Notes under the pieces: model-generated
The model's input: the letters and a program-made list of their open reading frames with translations, nothing else
Told to the model about the DNA's origin: nothing
Database searches by the model: none
Assembly: GCA_028023455.1 (NCBI GenBank)
Contig: JAQFVV010006203.1
Span: 10,576,876 to 10,640,875, forward strand
DNA length: 64,000 nucleotides
Direction: 5' to 3'
DNA from: Epiperipatus broadwayi
Taxonomy: Eukaryota > Onychophora > Udeonychophora > Euonychophora > Peripatidae
Shown: positions 44,699 to 56,330 of the stretch, piece after piece
How positions within the stretch are numbered: position 1 is the stretch's first letter
Layout: the number at the start of each line of letters is the position of its first letter
Translations under genes and position numbers: made by a program

Positions 44699-47444
44699 TG
44701 TACCAGTCAAGACACTACCCAACAACACAACCCAATCTGTAAAATCAGATTCAAACTCAGTCGAACCAAAGGGATTCAACCCCAGACCCAACTGAATTCA
44801 AACACGAGCTCAGATTAATCAATGGATAACATATGTTGATGGTACATGACTATGCGCCAAGAAACTAGCTCAATAGATGATGGATATTTATAAATCAATT
44901 CATATATGTATGTTTGGGTTGCCAATACAGACAGTGAGCATTAATATTAAAATAATTATTGAATAATAAAGCTAAAAACTAAATACGTTAATAAAATGTT
45001 TAATAAGAATAAATATTTTGTTCAACTTTTGTGATTAAGACTATATAGATTACCTCGTCTTTAAGAACATTGAGTTATAATTTACAATAAGAATGGCAGT
45101 CGTTATTATATGCCAGTAATCAAGATGCACTTATAGAAGGATTATATTTGTCTATCCCCTGACAAGTAAATAAAGGTATTTGGCTTTGAGAGAAATCATT
45201 ATTTTAATGTTAAAAGAATGTGAGATTCATGTTCACATTCATAAATCAACTCACGAAACCCATGATAAATATTTAGGGCATAACTTTAATATTTAACAAA
45301 GAATTTATTTAATTATAATGAATATGAGATTGTTTGATTTTAATAAAATCAATTCATCATGATTTACGAGCATGAGAGCAAGGGCTTTATTTGAACTGAG
45401 AAATAACAGTGCTATTTACGAGCAGTAAGAATAAACATGAAAATAGCTTGTCGATGATTTGAGAAAATAGAAGGGTGGCTTATATTTGACAAGTCTTGGA
45501 TGCCCTATGAAGGATCAATGGAACACAGGAAAAGCCAGGCCGGGTCATAGCCGCGAACCTTTGGTGTTCCAATATAAACAAGCAAGTGAGGAAGTGGTTT
45601 CTTCCTAAGTAATTAAAGTAACAATATCATCGAGGACAAGCCTATGAGGCAGAAGATGGCTCACGTCAGCAACTTTCAGAAAATGATGACTTAATAATCA
45701 TTGTGTTTAAATAATAAAACCCAATTTATATAAAGAATGTCTACGTAATGACCTCATCATGTTGAATTAAAGTCAAACGAGCTTTAACTAAAAGTACTTA
45801 ACGCAATTATAAAATTATGCTAATTATACCCTAAATATCATGCCCTCCCTGAATATTAATAAAAGTATAAAATTTAAATTAGAACACATGGACATGAATT
45901 CCTTTATCGACCTTTTTGCAAAACATTTTGACATTATTAATATGAATAAATAAATATTGGTGAAACTCAAAAAAATAGCCGGAAGCATAGGTTAAAAATG
46001 GGCTAATAGTCATTATCAGCTGTTAGTAAAAATAACAAACATTTAATAAATCCTTCAACTCGATAATTAATAGAACTGTATTAACTTAGTTCTAGTGGGC
46101 AAGAATTATTATAAAACTTAATACTATATTATTTTCATGAGGGAAGTTTAATGAAAGAGATAATTGAAGTATTATTGGCATATAATCAAAAATAAATGAT
46201 ATTAATAATCATTCAATAAATGTAATATGATTAGTGAAACAAGCCACCATCGTAAGAAAGAAAAGTTAACAAATATTACATTTAAAGAGTAGAGATAGAG
46301 AATTACTTATACAAATAAAGGCATTATAAAGGAAGAAGGAAATTTATCAGTAATTAATTTTAAAAGGTGGTGTAAAATAAAGTTCGGAAACTGGCCAGAA
46401 AGTTGGGTTTCATTTAAAGAAATATATTACCGTTCCTTCGTGGTTGGCTCCTTAGTTTGCATGGCAGAGTCCAATTGGGTTGAAACGTAGGTGCGCATAT
46501 TTAACTTAGGTGAATGGTATTTGACTGATTCTTTCCGGTTTTGGCAGCACGATTGGTGTGGAAAAAGTTAAATTTTGCAGCTACATTGAAGATCTTCTGG
46601 GGACTTCGGGCCCAGCAATCAGATACCCAAAGTTAGCCCCTCACCATGATGGAGACACTATAAAGATTCATAATTTTAAACGCATGTAGCTTCTAGTAGC
46701 AATTTCTCTTAAACAAATATGGCTTCTCCTCGAAACTTTTCGGGCTATTTATACCTGTTCTCTGGTTTCCCGCCTATACCGACTCTTGTTGCCTTCAGGC
46801 TAAAGCTTCTTACCTTATCAAAGTTACAAATTTTGTTCACTGATTTTAGATACATTCCTTCAATAAGGTTTTCAAACTCATTAACTTTGAATTCATTTTC
46901 TAATTAGAAAATGAATTTGTAAATCAGAAAAACGATTTTAATTAGGAACCATCCTTACATTTTAAATTATTATCTTTTTGCTAATTAATAAAACTTTCCC
47001 CATTGTCTTTGGGAGCGGGCAATCTGAAACCTTATCGAATGTCTTTGGGAGCGGGCAATCTGAAAGCTTATCAAAAGAATGTAGCTTTTAATCATAGAAA
47101 TTTGAACAAATTGGTATAAGTAAAATAAAACATTCAGATGCAATGAAACTTTATAACGAATATATATATTTAATAATTTATAAGTATACACACAAAATCC
47201 ACGCAGTTATAATATATGTTTTCATGAACAATTTTAACATGAATTTATTGATATTGATTAGTTTAAATATTAAAGTAGTTGGTTTTAACACACGTTTATA
47301 TAATACTGTTTTTAATGAAACTAGTGTGTATTGAACGTATAAAGCCCCATTGCATTCGGAAATTCACGGTTAGTACTAGGGTTTGAAGTGGGCTACAGAT
47401 GAGATATCATGAAGCTAGGATCGAACTTAGATCCGGCCGCTTCA
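44699..47444 (-). repeat. 5' LTR (in element orientation), 2746 bp
   Basis: Long terminal repeat upstream of the minus-strand gag. Compared with the other LTR it lacks about 125 bases near 46372, between AAAAGGTGGT-like short direct repeats, and about 60 bases near 44880. It carries a 36-base duplication near 46999-47070 (GTCTTTGGGAGCGGGCAATC repeated). In a working element, promoter and polyadenylation signals would lie here; none is obvious by eye. Confidence 0.85.
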
Positions 47445-48179
47445 ATATATATATAGCTAATATGATAGACGCTAGAACAAGCAAATTTTATCGCAGTTAA
47501 AAAAAATATTTCTTTTGGCTTCAAGCCATATTTGAACTTAAATTTTAATATATAAGCCAGCACAATGTGTTTTTGCTAGAGCAATCGATTGTTGTGGGGT
47601 TGAGTGTCAATCCCATAACCATGGAAAGTATATAGCCATATCTCTACATTTATAGCTTCTGACATACATCATAAAGCATGGAATGGTTAAAAGAATGGGA
47701 GAAAGCCAGTTCATCAAGGCAGAATTGTCCACAGCGCGCTACACAACAGCAACACTGAACGATTCATGCTATGCAGAGAGGAGTATACGTAAACTGTATG
47801 AATTACAAAATGTGAAGAACTTTAATGAAATGAGCCTGATGATCGATTCCTGAAATATATATATTTTTTATTGTTATGCATTATGAATATCTTTTTATGA
47901 ATGTATTTTTTTTATTATTATTATTTCATTCTTATCTTGTGGAAATGTTTATCATTAAGATTCAATGTTTTGGAAGAATTCAATTTAACAGAATGCGAAA
48001 AAGGGGGGGAGGGGTTCAATTTAGACCAAATTCTTTTTTTAAATAAAATAGAGATTCAATTTCCCATCTCAAGTGCTTGACCATTGTTCGCAGCCATATA
48101 CTTGAAATTTGGAGGTAAGAATTTATTAATTTTTTTTGATATTAATGACACATACTTATGAAAGCAAAGTTGCATTATA
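47445..48179. other. Spacer between LTR element and Tigger-like copy 2
   Basis: No gene. A short stretch at 47660-47790 has mixed composition (CAGCGCGCTACACAACAGC) and may be an old repeat or exon fragment, but it has no open frame. Confidence 0.5.
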
Positions 48180-49312
48180 CACCTGGGTCTCGTTTTACGC
48201 GAGATAGGTTCCTCAGAAAACACGCGCAAAAGAAATTGCACAAAAATAGACGTAACTTACATTGAAAAAGAGGGGATACGGACTGTGACATGTAAAATTA
48301 CTTTAAAATTCGTGCAAAAAAAAATAAGGAAATAAAATATGACTAATAAAAAATTTCAAATTTGAAAAAAATTGATACAAGACAAACTTTTTTTAACTAT
48401 AATATTTAATTTTATTCAAAACAATATATTTTTATGCATAATTTACAATACAGTAATTTACATTTTTTTATACACGTTTTAATTATTATCGCTATTTGCC
48501 GATAAACAGGTTCGTTTGCAAACTGATAAAAAAATCACTCTTCACAAGAGGAAATACAACTAGCGCCAACTTCATTCTCATGTTCTGTTAATGGTTTTCT
48601 GGTGACAACTTAATTAGTAATTAATCTTTGAGATGATGATTTTATTAATTGTTTATGAAGCTCGCGATCTCCAGACATACAACCATTTAGCTCTCGTTGG
48701 AATTTAAGAGCACATTTGTGATTAGAGTCATTAATAAAATAATTTGTCAACTGATTAGAAAGTTGAAGTCATCGAATCATTTTTGCAGTGAAAGGAACAG
48801 GTTCCACTTCTGTTTCATTATCTTTTTCTACACTGCTGGGATAAATTTAATTAAAACTAACAATTAAAAATTAAATTCTTATTTTTGTCTTTAATTTTTT
48901 AATTTTCAATTCTGTTTAAAAATCAAATTTTGTTTCACATCACATTAATTTCAGGTCGCCTTAAGTCATTTTTAAATTGTTAATTACAATTAAAAATCAG
49001 ATTTTAATTTTTAATTGTCAAATTTAATTGTGCCCACTGCCATTACTCACCTTTTAAAAATAAAATTGCGGACACTAAATGATTAATTGATTATGTTCTT
49101 TTTTAAAAAGCAAAAACAGAATGTGATTTAAAATGCAAAATTAACACGCGCAATGTTTGAACAAATTTACATTATAATCTTGTAAAATGTACATAAAATG
49201 TGGAAATCATGATTTTAATTTCTTATTGCATAAAATCTTACTATTATAAAGCACTGAAAATATTGAAATTATTAAGATGAAAGTCGAATTCCAATAATGT
49301 GCTATTACTTTA
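48180..49312 (-). mobile_element. Tigger/pogo-like DNA transposon, copy 2, truncated
   Basis: It starts after TA (48178-48179) with CACCTGGGTCTCGTTTTACG, which equals the right end of copy 1 (34124-35317) in opposite orientation. The match runs to about 49312, where it breaks off; the last ~125 bases containing the other inverted repeat are missing. Compared with copy 1 it retains about 170 extra bases that encode a transposase-like fragment (48610-48837, minus). Confidence 0.75.
48610..48837 (-). pseudogene. Possible Tigger-type transposase C-terminal remnant
   Basis: On the minus strand a 76-codon frame with a single internal stop ends in TAA at 48610. Readable blocks are EKDNETEVEPVPFTAKMIR, then, after the stop, LQLSNQLTNYFINDSNHK and CALKFQRELNGCMSG, then RELHKQLIK. 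Tigger and other DDE_1-type transposases often end in a helical domain of about this size with acidic and K/R-rich helices. The assignment depends mainly on its position inside a Tigger-like element, since the sequence match itself is weak. Confidence 0.4.
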
Positions 49313-49315
49313 CCA

Positions 49316-52300
49316 CTAATATGATAGATGCTCACTACAGACATTTAAACTGTAAATATGTATGTATAATCTCATATCTATTTGTAAATATGTTTAATAT
49401 CTCTTTAATTTTTCAAGTTTATTTACTCTTTACTTAAGAGTTTATTTTTATAAATAAATATTGTAAATTGTGTTGAATAGATAAAATCTCTTTAATTTAT
49501 TGAATAAGCCTTTGCATTCATCTATAAAGTCAATATCATACTTATATATACACACACAGATTATATTATCACTATAATAGAAAGTTCATAGATAAGGGTC
49601 ATTTATGAATGTTAACTTGGGTAAGCTTATCTGACCATGAGTATGTGTAACTACAACCCTGTTAAAAGATTCGAATGCAAATTCTTTCTGAGTTCGAATA
49701 CTAAGGCAACGGATCCAAAAGAGAATGGTGAGATGTGGATGAACTGACTTAAATTATATGTAAATTTGATATATAAGTTTTAGGCTATTCTATTGAAGAT
49801 ATGTGTAATCATGAGTCATGTACTTTATCAAGTCGGCTCCAGCATCCTACGTGAAGACCTTAGGTCCGACCATAGTTAGATGCGACCTTCTCTTTCCACA
49901 TCATCCTGGACTGTTACAACATATATATTAAATCAACACTAATGATATTTATATAAAATAAACACACATCTCTATTTTATATTGTAGTATTATACTTTAA
50001 ATAAAAATATTTTACCCATAATTCATTCCACAATAACATATGTTGTGAAAACAAAAACAGGTCCTTACAACATTAATTATATTTCATAATCTGAATATCT
50101 AAATAATAATGAGTGCAATAAATCAAAGGTATCAAAAGAGTAATGTAATCAAAATCAAAGTTTTCATTAAAATCAAAAAAAATCAAAACAATTTGTAATT
50201 GCAAATAATAATAATAATAATCTATTGTTGCAAAATAAATTTTCAAAACATTAATACCCTAGCAACAATATTTACATATGGAACTCCTCTTTTAAAAACG
50301 AAAGAGAAAAAAAATACACATATAAAGTTCAGATTTTAAACTTAACTCAGAACACACATAAAAAAAATTAACTCAGATTTCTACCATTATAATATGTTAA
50401 CAATGTGCTAGTATAGAGATGGTGATTATAATATGTTGTGGTAAGTAAGAGACATTATTTTACATGTCACACTCTGGACTCCAAAAATGTAAAATAATAC
50501 TCAAGTAATGATTAAAACTGTTATCTTCATGTGCCTAGTTGGATAAACAAAAATGTAATAGAAAATATTAATGTATCTTATTAAAACTTGGGCAGCAACA
50601 ATAAATGTGTATATTATTAGTATGTATAGCTCAGGTGGCATGACTTTACTAACTTCCTGATTTATTGTTCAATATTATCATCATAAATCATTATCCAAAT
50701 TAGCTAACATAATGATAACCAAAATACTATGTACACTAATTTAATACAAAAAATAATTATATGTAATTATTGAATTTGTACTTTAATTTATATAATTATT
50801 TTAAATATGAATCCAAGACATACTACTATAACTTTAATCTTGCCCACAAATGAATTTATAATAATCATAATCTATATCATAATAGACTCATGTATTTATA
50901 AGGTGCCAATGAGTTTATACTTTGATAACTATTTTATTTGGTATATAAATAATTTAATAAATAAATGATTTATTATCGATTAAATATCTAATTTAGAATA
51001 TGTGAATCAATACCTTATAAATAAAATAATTTATAGAATAGGTAAATCAAATGCTGCATAGATTAATAATAAAATGTAAGTTTATTAAGATAATAACACA
51101 AAATTAAATTCAACAATTATAAATTTAAAATAATCCATTGTATTATTATAATCTATTCTGAATATATTGTAATTACTAAGTTGCGATCTACACTTTAAAT
51201 ATTATTAAATATGTATATTCATGATTAAAATAAAGGCATACAATCTTTCATGTAATAAAAAAGAAATTCTTTTATTTTTTTAAATATCTTTTCAAGATCT
51301 AATAATTATTTTCATATATTTAAAATAAACTTTAAATGTTATGTTTTTAATTATTTTATTAGAATTATTATTACCAAAATCTTACTTACTTAATTATTTA
51401 TTAAGTTCACATTGAATAACATAATAGACTATATTATTATTTTAGATTTTAAAAGAAAGAAGTCTAAATAGATATCTGTTAATCCATTTTCCGCAATAGT
51501 TTCTATAACATTTTCATGATATACAATGATGTATGTTATATGGGCATTATCCCTAGATGCTAACCATCTATTCCTTTTTATTAAATACTACTATTCATAT
51601 CAACATCCAAACATTCAACTGCTTCAAACGATTCAGCATAGAATTCTCCATGTTAAAAGATTATTTTATTGTTGTTATCCATTTCATTTATTCTTAAGGA
51701 TATTAATTAAGAAGTGTCCATACCCTCTCCTTCATAATTTCTACACAAAGTGCATTATTGCTTATATCTTAAATCCACGAAATATTAAAGGAAAGGTAAA
51801 ATAAAATAAAAATCTTTCCAAAATAAATTTTTTGTCCATCCCTCCACCCCCGTCTTTGTGTTTTGTTTGTTCTTTTTTATTACCAGGCAACAACTATTCT
51901 TATAAAATTGGTTGTGAATTTCTTTTATTATAATTATAATAAAGTTTATTATTATTCAACATTATATAGTTAATATTTTATTTTAATTTAAATAAATCAT
52001 GTATTCAATTTGCATTCATTCTAATCTTGAATTTATTTAACTATTTAATATGAATTATATTTAACACAATACAAATATAAATGATTTCTAATTGTTTTCT
52101 TTATTTATGATTTGAGACTATAGATGGATAATACGTGATGGATTTGCATAGCACAATATGTTGCAAAATATTGTAGCATTTGTACTGAATTTCTTTTGCC
52201 TGGTTATATTTGCAAACTAAATATTCTCAAAGAAATTAAGAAAGAGGATAAATATAAGATGTATTACAATTAACAACATCCACCAGATGGAAGTATCTGC

Positions 52301-52716
52301 TATATGTAATATTTAAACTATTATAAACTTCTAGCAAAGAATTGGATTCAAATTAAAAAAAAAAAAATCAGTTCAAATCCACAGGAAAAAATAGTGACAA
52401 TGAAATTGTCTACAGCTCCTGTTCTCTGAAGTCAAAAATCTATGCCAAGTTTGACTGCTTGTCGGAATACCACGTCAATATGAATACTGTCAAACATCTT
52501 CACAATGTTTTCTGAGTCAGTATTAATAGTACTTGAGCTATACCAGAAAACACTGTTATGGTGGACTGATTATATATTAAAAAACATAAACAGTACATTT
52601 AAATATACTTTTTGTATTAAAATAAATATATATATATATTTTTTTTAAATATAATAGACAGGTAACAACAATAATAAAAATAATTTACAACTGGCAATAT
52701 ATAAATATTTCACTGG
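49316..52716. other. AT-rich DNA downstream of RPC9
   Basis: No supported gene. It contains the 3' untranslated and intergenic region of the minus-strand RPC9 gene, but I could not place a confident AATAAA on the minus strand close to the stop. The frame at 51526-51804 is background. Confidence 0.5.
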
Positions 52717-52866
52717 TCATGTCTCTTCTAACATTTCTTCTTCTTCTTCATCTCCTTGCTCTTCGGCTTCTTCCTCAGAATTACTACCAGGAATTGTGGA
52801 TGCAATGACCTGCAACAGTTCTTCAATTTGTTCTTCAGTCAAACGTTCTTCACTTTCTTCAACAAT
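52717..52866 (-). CDS. CRCP: RNA polymerase III subunit RPC9 (CRCP), last coding exon
   Basis: On the minus strand a T-rich tract ending in AAG (52867-52869) is followed by an exon of 49 codons and TGA (52717-52719). It starts IVEESEERLTEEQIEELLQV and ends in a Glu-rich tail (EEEEEMLEET). The first part is nearly the same as the vertebrate RPC9/CRCP segment VEESEERLTEEQIEALL, which belongs to the HRDC-like helical domain. RPC9 pairs with RPC8 in the stalk of RNA polymerase III and takes part in transcription initiation in the nucleus; in mammals it is also known as the CGRP receptor component. The acidic tail after ...VIASTIPGSNS is the least conserved part in the family. The phase (0) fits the upstream exon at 63583-63640. 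Upstream exons lie beyond the window. Confidence 0.92.
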   Translation of the reverse strand: MVEESEERLTEEQIEELLQVIASTIPGSNSEEEAEEQGDEEEEEMLEET

Positions 52867-54035
52867 CTTAAAAAAAAAAAAAAAAAATTTCTATATGTAT
52901 CTGTGTTATATATATATGCTAGATCAGTTTATTTTACAAGAATCACATTTCTTACACACCTTCATTGATTTTATTAATGAATAATTATCCTTTATCTTTT
53001 CAAAATAATTTTATCACTTTTAACCTGATGCAGACTATTTTTTATTAAACATCAAATATATTTTATTAACTATTAACAGATGCATGATCTTATTTTTGTT
53101 ACCCCACATTTTACCCCATTCACTCATAACTAAGATCTTATATAAATATATAATTATATCTCATATTATCACACTTAAAACATCTAATTACAAACATATA
53201 AAAACAGATATAATTTTAATTTCTTCAGTTAGCCCAAAAGACAATCCTCTTTAATGTTCTTTAAAGTTGTTCCATACTTTCGTAACTACTAATTTATCTT
53301 ACAAGTAGCACATTTCCTGCTCAACTCATTGACAATTATTTTCTTTTTAAAAAATATATACAAGACTTCCAATCATTCTTTACTAGGTTAAACATTCCTA
53401 TACCTCTATTACTATCAACCAAAGCATAATTTTCTTTTCTCCTATTCAACACCAGTAATTATTAATGAAAGTTTGACGAAAATCGAAGGTATATATAAGT
53501 AAATTGGTATAGTATGCATTAAATAAGTACATAATAAACTTAAAGAATATTTGGCCAAGTGTAACAACTTAGGCTAACTGAAGAATCAAAATACATTCAA
53601 GCATGCGCAACTGTATAATGAAGTATGAAAGTGATAAGTTGTGGCAAAGAAGATAGATCACAGATATATATTATAAAAAAAAAATTATAATTTGACTTTT
53701 CAAACAAATATAATATTGATGTCTTATTTTTCTATGTCACTTAATTACAAACTAGAAACTAAATTATGATGAATCCATTTTTAGTTTATAGGGATCAGTC
53801 AAATAATAACTGCTGGTGGCTCTGTTTTCTTGTTATCACTCCAACTTTTATTGGCTTTTTGCTTAGTTTCATTATAATTAAATATGAAATAAAAAATACA
53901 TGGAATCTCTCATTAGAAACTTTCAATATTTATATACACGCATACATACATGAATGAGTTATCTCTAAAATATTAATTTAAAATAAAAATTAAACTGCAA
54001 AGTTATAGAAATATACTCAGTAAATATCAACTTAA

Positions 54036-54254
54036 AATAAGATTAAAAAATTTTTTTTTTTAAATAATGCTTTTATGTAAACAGCCCACTAAAAAGTAGA
54101 AAAATAATAAAGTAATATTCCATATCATAAAAGTTTATTTGAGCCTCAAGTGCTTTTAAATCATAGAGATTATTACTTTGTTATTTTTCTACTATTAATG
54201 GGCTATTTACATAAAAGCATTATTTAAAAAATGATATTTTTTTAAATCTTATTT
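54036..54254. repeat. Hairpin element in the RPC9 intron
   Basis: The left arm AAATAATGCTTTTATGTAAA, then CAGCCCACTA...AAAATAATAAAGTAAT, is inverted at the right: ATTACTTTGTTATTTTTCTA, then ATGGGCTATTTACATAAAAG. The arms are about 75 bases with a 50-base centre. No coding content and no recognised family. Confidence 0.75.
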
Positions 54255-54536
54255 TATTTTTTAGTTATAAATAAAATATTTATATTTCAATTTAATTAAA
54301 ATAATTTCCTTCATTAGCCTTTTTTGTTGTTGTTGTTATGTTTCCTGTTCTTTCCACAAGAGAATGCCTGCTGTCAAAGATTTTGACAATTGTATTCATG
54401 TTGATTTTGGAAATGGAAAAAAAAAACAAAAACATAATGTTCTAACCTTTTTTTATACATTATTTTTTTCACAAAATATTTACTTTCAATTAACTAATTC
54501 AATATTAACAAAATTTTATTATATAAACATAATATT

Positions 54537-54600
54537 AGCATTGGCTCAGTAGATAAGGAATTTTCTTGGGAAGTGTAAGGATATAGGTTCGATTCTAAAC
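54537..54600 (+). repeat. tRNA-like fragment (SINE head or pseudo-tRNA)
   Basis: It contains an A-box-like TTGGCTCAGTAGATAAGG and, about 40 bases on, a B-box-like GGTTCGATTCTAA, the right order and spacing for pol III promoters. The 5' and 3' ends do not pair into an acceptor stem, so it is not a working tRNA gene. The T-run following at 54609 could act as a pol III terminator. Probably a SINE head. Confidence 0.5.
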
Positions 54601-55049
54601 AGGATTTGATTTTTTTTTTATTGTTAAAAATTCAAAAATTTGTACATCCCAACAGAAACCCAGACAAGACAAGTTAATATAAAAGCATTTAAAATACTCT
54701 AAAATGTCCTCCATGCGTATAGCATTTATGATATAGTTATTTCAATGTTTTCTTCTATCAGTCATCCTTAATCCCTAGGAAAATATACAATACATTGAGT
54801 GGTTTATTTAAATAAAATGTAATAATCAGTATTGCAAATATAAAACTCCAGTGTTATATGTAAAACAATGATGATATCCTAAAGTATAAAAAATAAAAGA
54901 ACAACTACAACAATAACAACAAAGAAGATATTTCGCATATGATCAGAAAATGGAAATTTGTATATATTGCATATAGATTAATGATTCTCACATTGAATGT
55001 CTATATATTTTCCTCTCTTAATGAATAAAAACTTTCAACTTTGTTTTGT

Positions 55050-56330
55050 ATGAATACAAAATGAGTAGTGATGGTACATTATTCTGGAAAGATTATAATT
55101 TATTTATTTATGATTAGAGCTTAGCACTGCTTTTGACTAGATCAGTCATATTCATAGAACTAATATAGTTTTATATAAATAGAATTTATAAGTTAAATAA
55201 TCTAAATATACCATTTATGTCTGGCCACAATTTCGATCCACTTAATATTAAAATCATTTGCGCTGTTCGCAATGATCGAAAAAGAAAATATAAGATGGAG
55301 TTAATTGCAAATACCACCAACACAATGAACAAGAAAGACCCGTGAATTGCATTATCATATAAATAGTATATTTAAATTATTTAAGGTATAAATTCTCTTT
55401 ATATAAAACTTATTAAAACAGGCAAAACTCACTATACGTATTACCACACACAGCAAGCTAGAGTAATCAATGGATGCCAGAAGGCTTGTGCATAAAATCC
55501 CCATCTAGTGCCTACTCATCCAATATCCCCAGATTAGATTCTGGCTTGTGGCCTTCGTCAGTGAGGAGCCTTGGATCTGAGAGCACTGCACCCAGACCTT
55601 AGAATCTAATGCAACCCTCTAGCAGTCACTAAGAAACTATGAGTCTTAAATTGAAAACATCTTAATATTTTCAATCCAAGCTCATTAGCTTATATAGTCG
55701 TATAGGTCTGAACTCAATTCAGTACCTATATATTTTGGTGTCTTGGTTCTTTAATAACCATAGTCACCACTATCTTATTAGCCAGGATTGGTTTTAAGTC
55801 AATAAACATCACAATCACCATTTCTTATGCTTGCTTATAACTGTTATTATAACTATATAAGCTAATGAGCTTGGATTGAAAATATTAAGGTGTTTTCAAT
55901 TTAAAACTTATAGTTTTGTAGTTAAGTGGAGATAAAAGATGACTGCTAGAAGGTTGCTTTAGAACCTAAGATCTAAGTGAAGTGCTCTCAGATCCAAGGC
56001 TCCTCACTGACGAAGGCCACAGGTTAGAAACTAGTCTAGAGATATTGGATGAGTAGGCACTAAATGGGAATTTTATGCACAAGCCTTCTGGCATCCACTG
56101 ATTACTCTAGCTTGCTGTGTGTGGCAATACATATAGTGAGTTTTGCCTGTTTTAATAACAGTTAAATGCAAGCATAAGAAATGGTGATCATGTGATGTTT
56201 ATATAAAACTATATTAGTTCTATGAATATGACTGACCTGTTTGAAAGCAGCGCTAAGCTGTAAATTTTTAGTATAAATTAGAATCTTTCCAGCATAGTGT
56301 ACCATCACTATTTATTTTGTTATATTCAAA
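55050..56330. repeat. 1.28-kb nested palindrome containing family F copy 5
   Basis: The outer arms (55050-55183 and 56195-56330) are inverted copies: TGATGGTACATTATTCTGGA, then CAGTCATATTCATAGAACTA, at the left corresponds to the reverse of TTCTATGAATATGACTGACC, then GTGTACCATCAC, at the right. Inside lie the arms of fold-back family F (55398-55620 and 55960-56190), and further in TTGAAAACATCTTAATATTT (55650) and its inverse. About 215 bases at 55184-55397 have no partner on the right and are a separate insertion or the remains of a deletion. A 13-base TTTATATAAAACT flanks family F at 55398 and 56198. It lies wholly inside the RPC9 intron. Confidence 0.75.
55411..56197. mobile_element. Palindromic fold-back element, family F, copy 5 (longest)
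   Basis: The left arm TATTAAAACAGGCAAAACTC, then GGATGCCAGAAGGCTTGTGC, is inverted at GCACAAGCCTTCTGGCATCC, then GTGAGTTTTGCCTGTTTTAA. It ends with AGCATAAGAAATGGTGATCA, then TGTGATGTTT. The inner region also contains a fragment of the opposite end (AATAAACATCACAATCACCA at 55801), so the arrangement is complex: probably a second family member inserted or joined within the first. No transposase. Confidence 0.7.

Larger units (their letters stand above)
38722..47444 (-). mobile_element. LTR retrotransposon with ~2.8-kb LTRs, gag only, no pol
   Basis: Two long direct repeats (38722-41610 and 44699-47444) both begin TGTACC and end GCTTCA on the plus strand, giving canonical TG...CA ends. Between them are 3.09 kb of internal sequence. 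Read on the minus strand, the order is 5' LTR (44699-47444), a primer-binding-site candidate complementary to a lysine tRNA 3' end, a decayed gag, a polypurine tract and the 3' LTR. The four bases outside both ends are ATAT, a weak target duplication in AT-rich DNA. No protease, reverse transcriptase or integrase is recognisable, so the element resembles a large non-autonomous LTR derivative. The LTRs differ by many substitutions and several indels, so the insertion is old. Confidence 0.85.

Noticed and set aside
46719-47334. Small frames inside the LTRs
   Set aside because: Not preserved in the other LTR copy and without domains.
38717-47449. 5-bp target duplication of the LTR element
   Set aside because: Five bases do not match (TATAT versus ATATA); only ATAT matches, which is weak in AT-rich DNA.
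52756-52984. Two plus-strand frames over the RPC9 last exon
   Set aside because: They run antisense to a well-supported exon and include its T/A tract.
54537-54600. Functional tRNA gene
   Set aside because: A- and B-box-like parts are present, but the acceptor stem does not pair and no clear anticodon arm forms.
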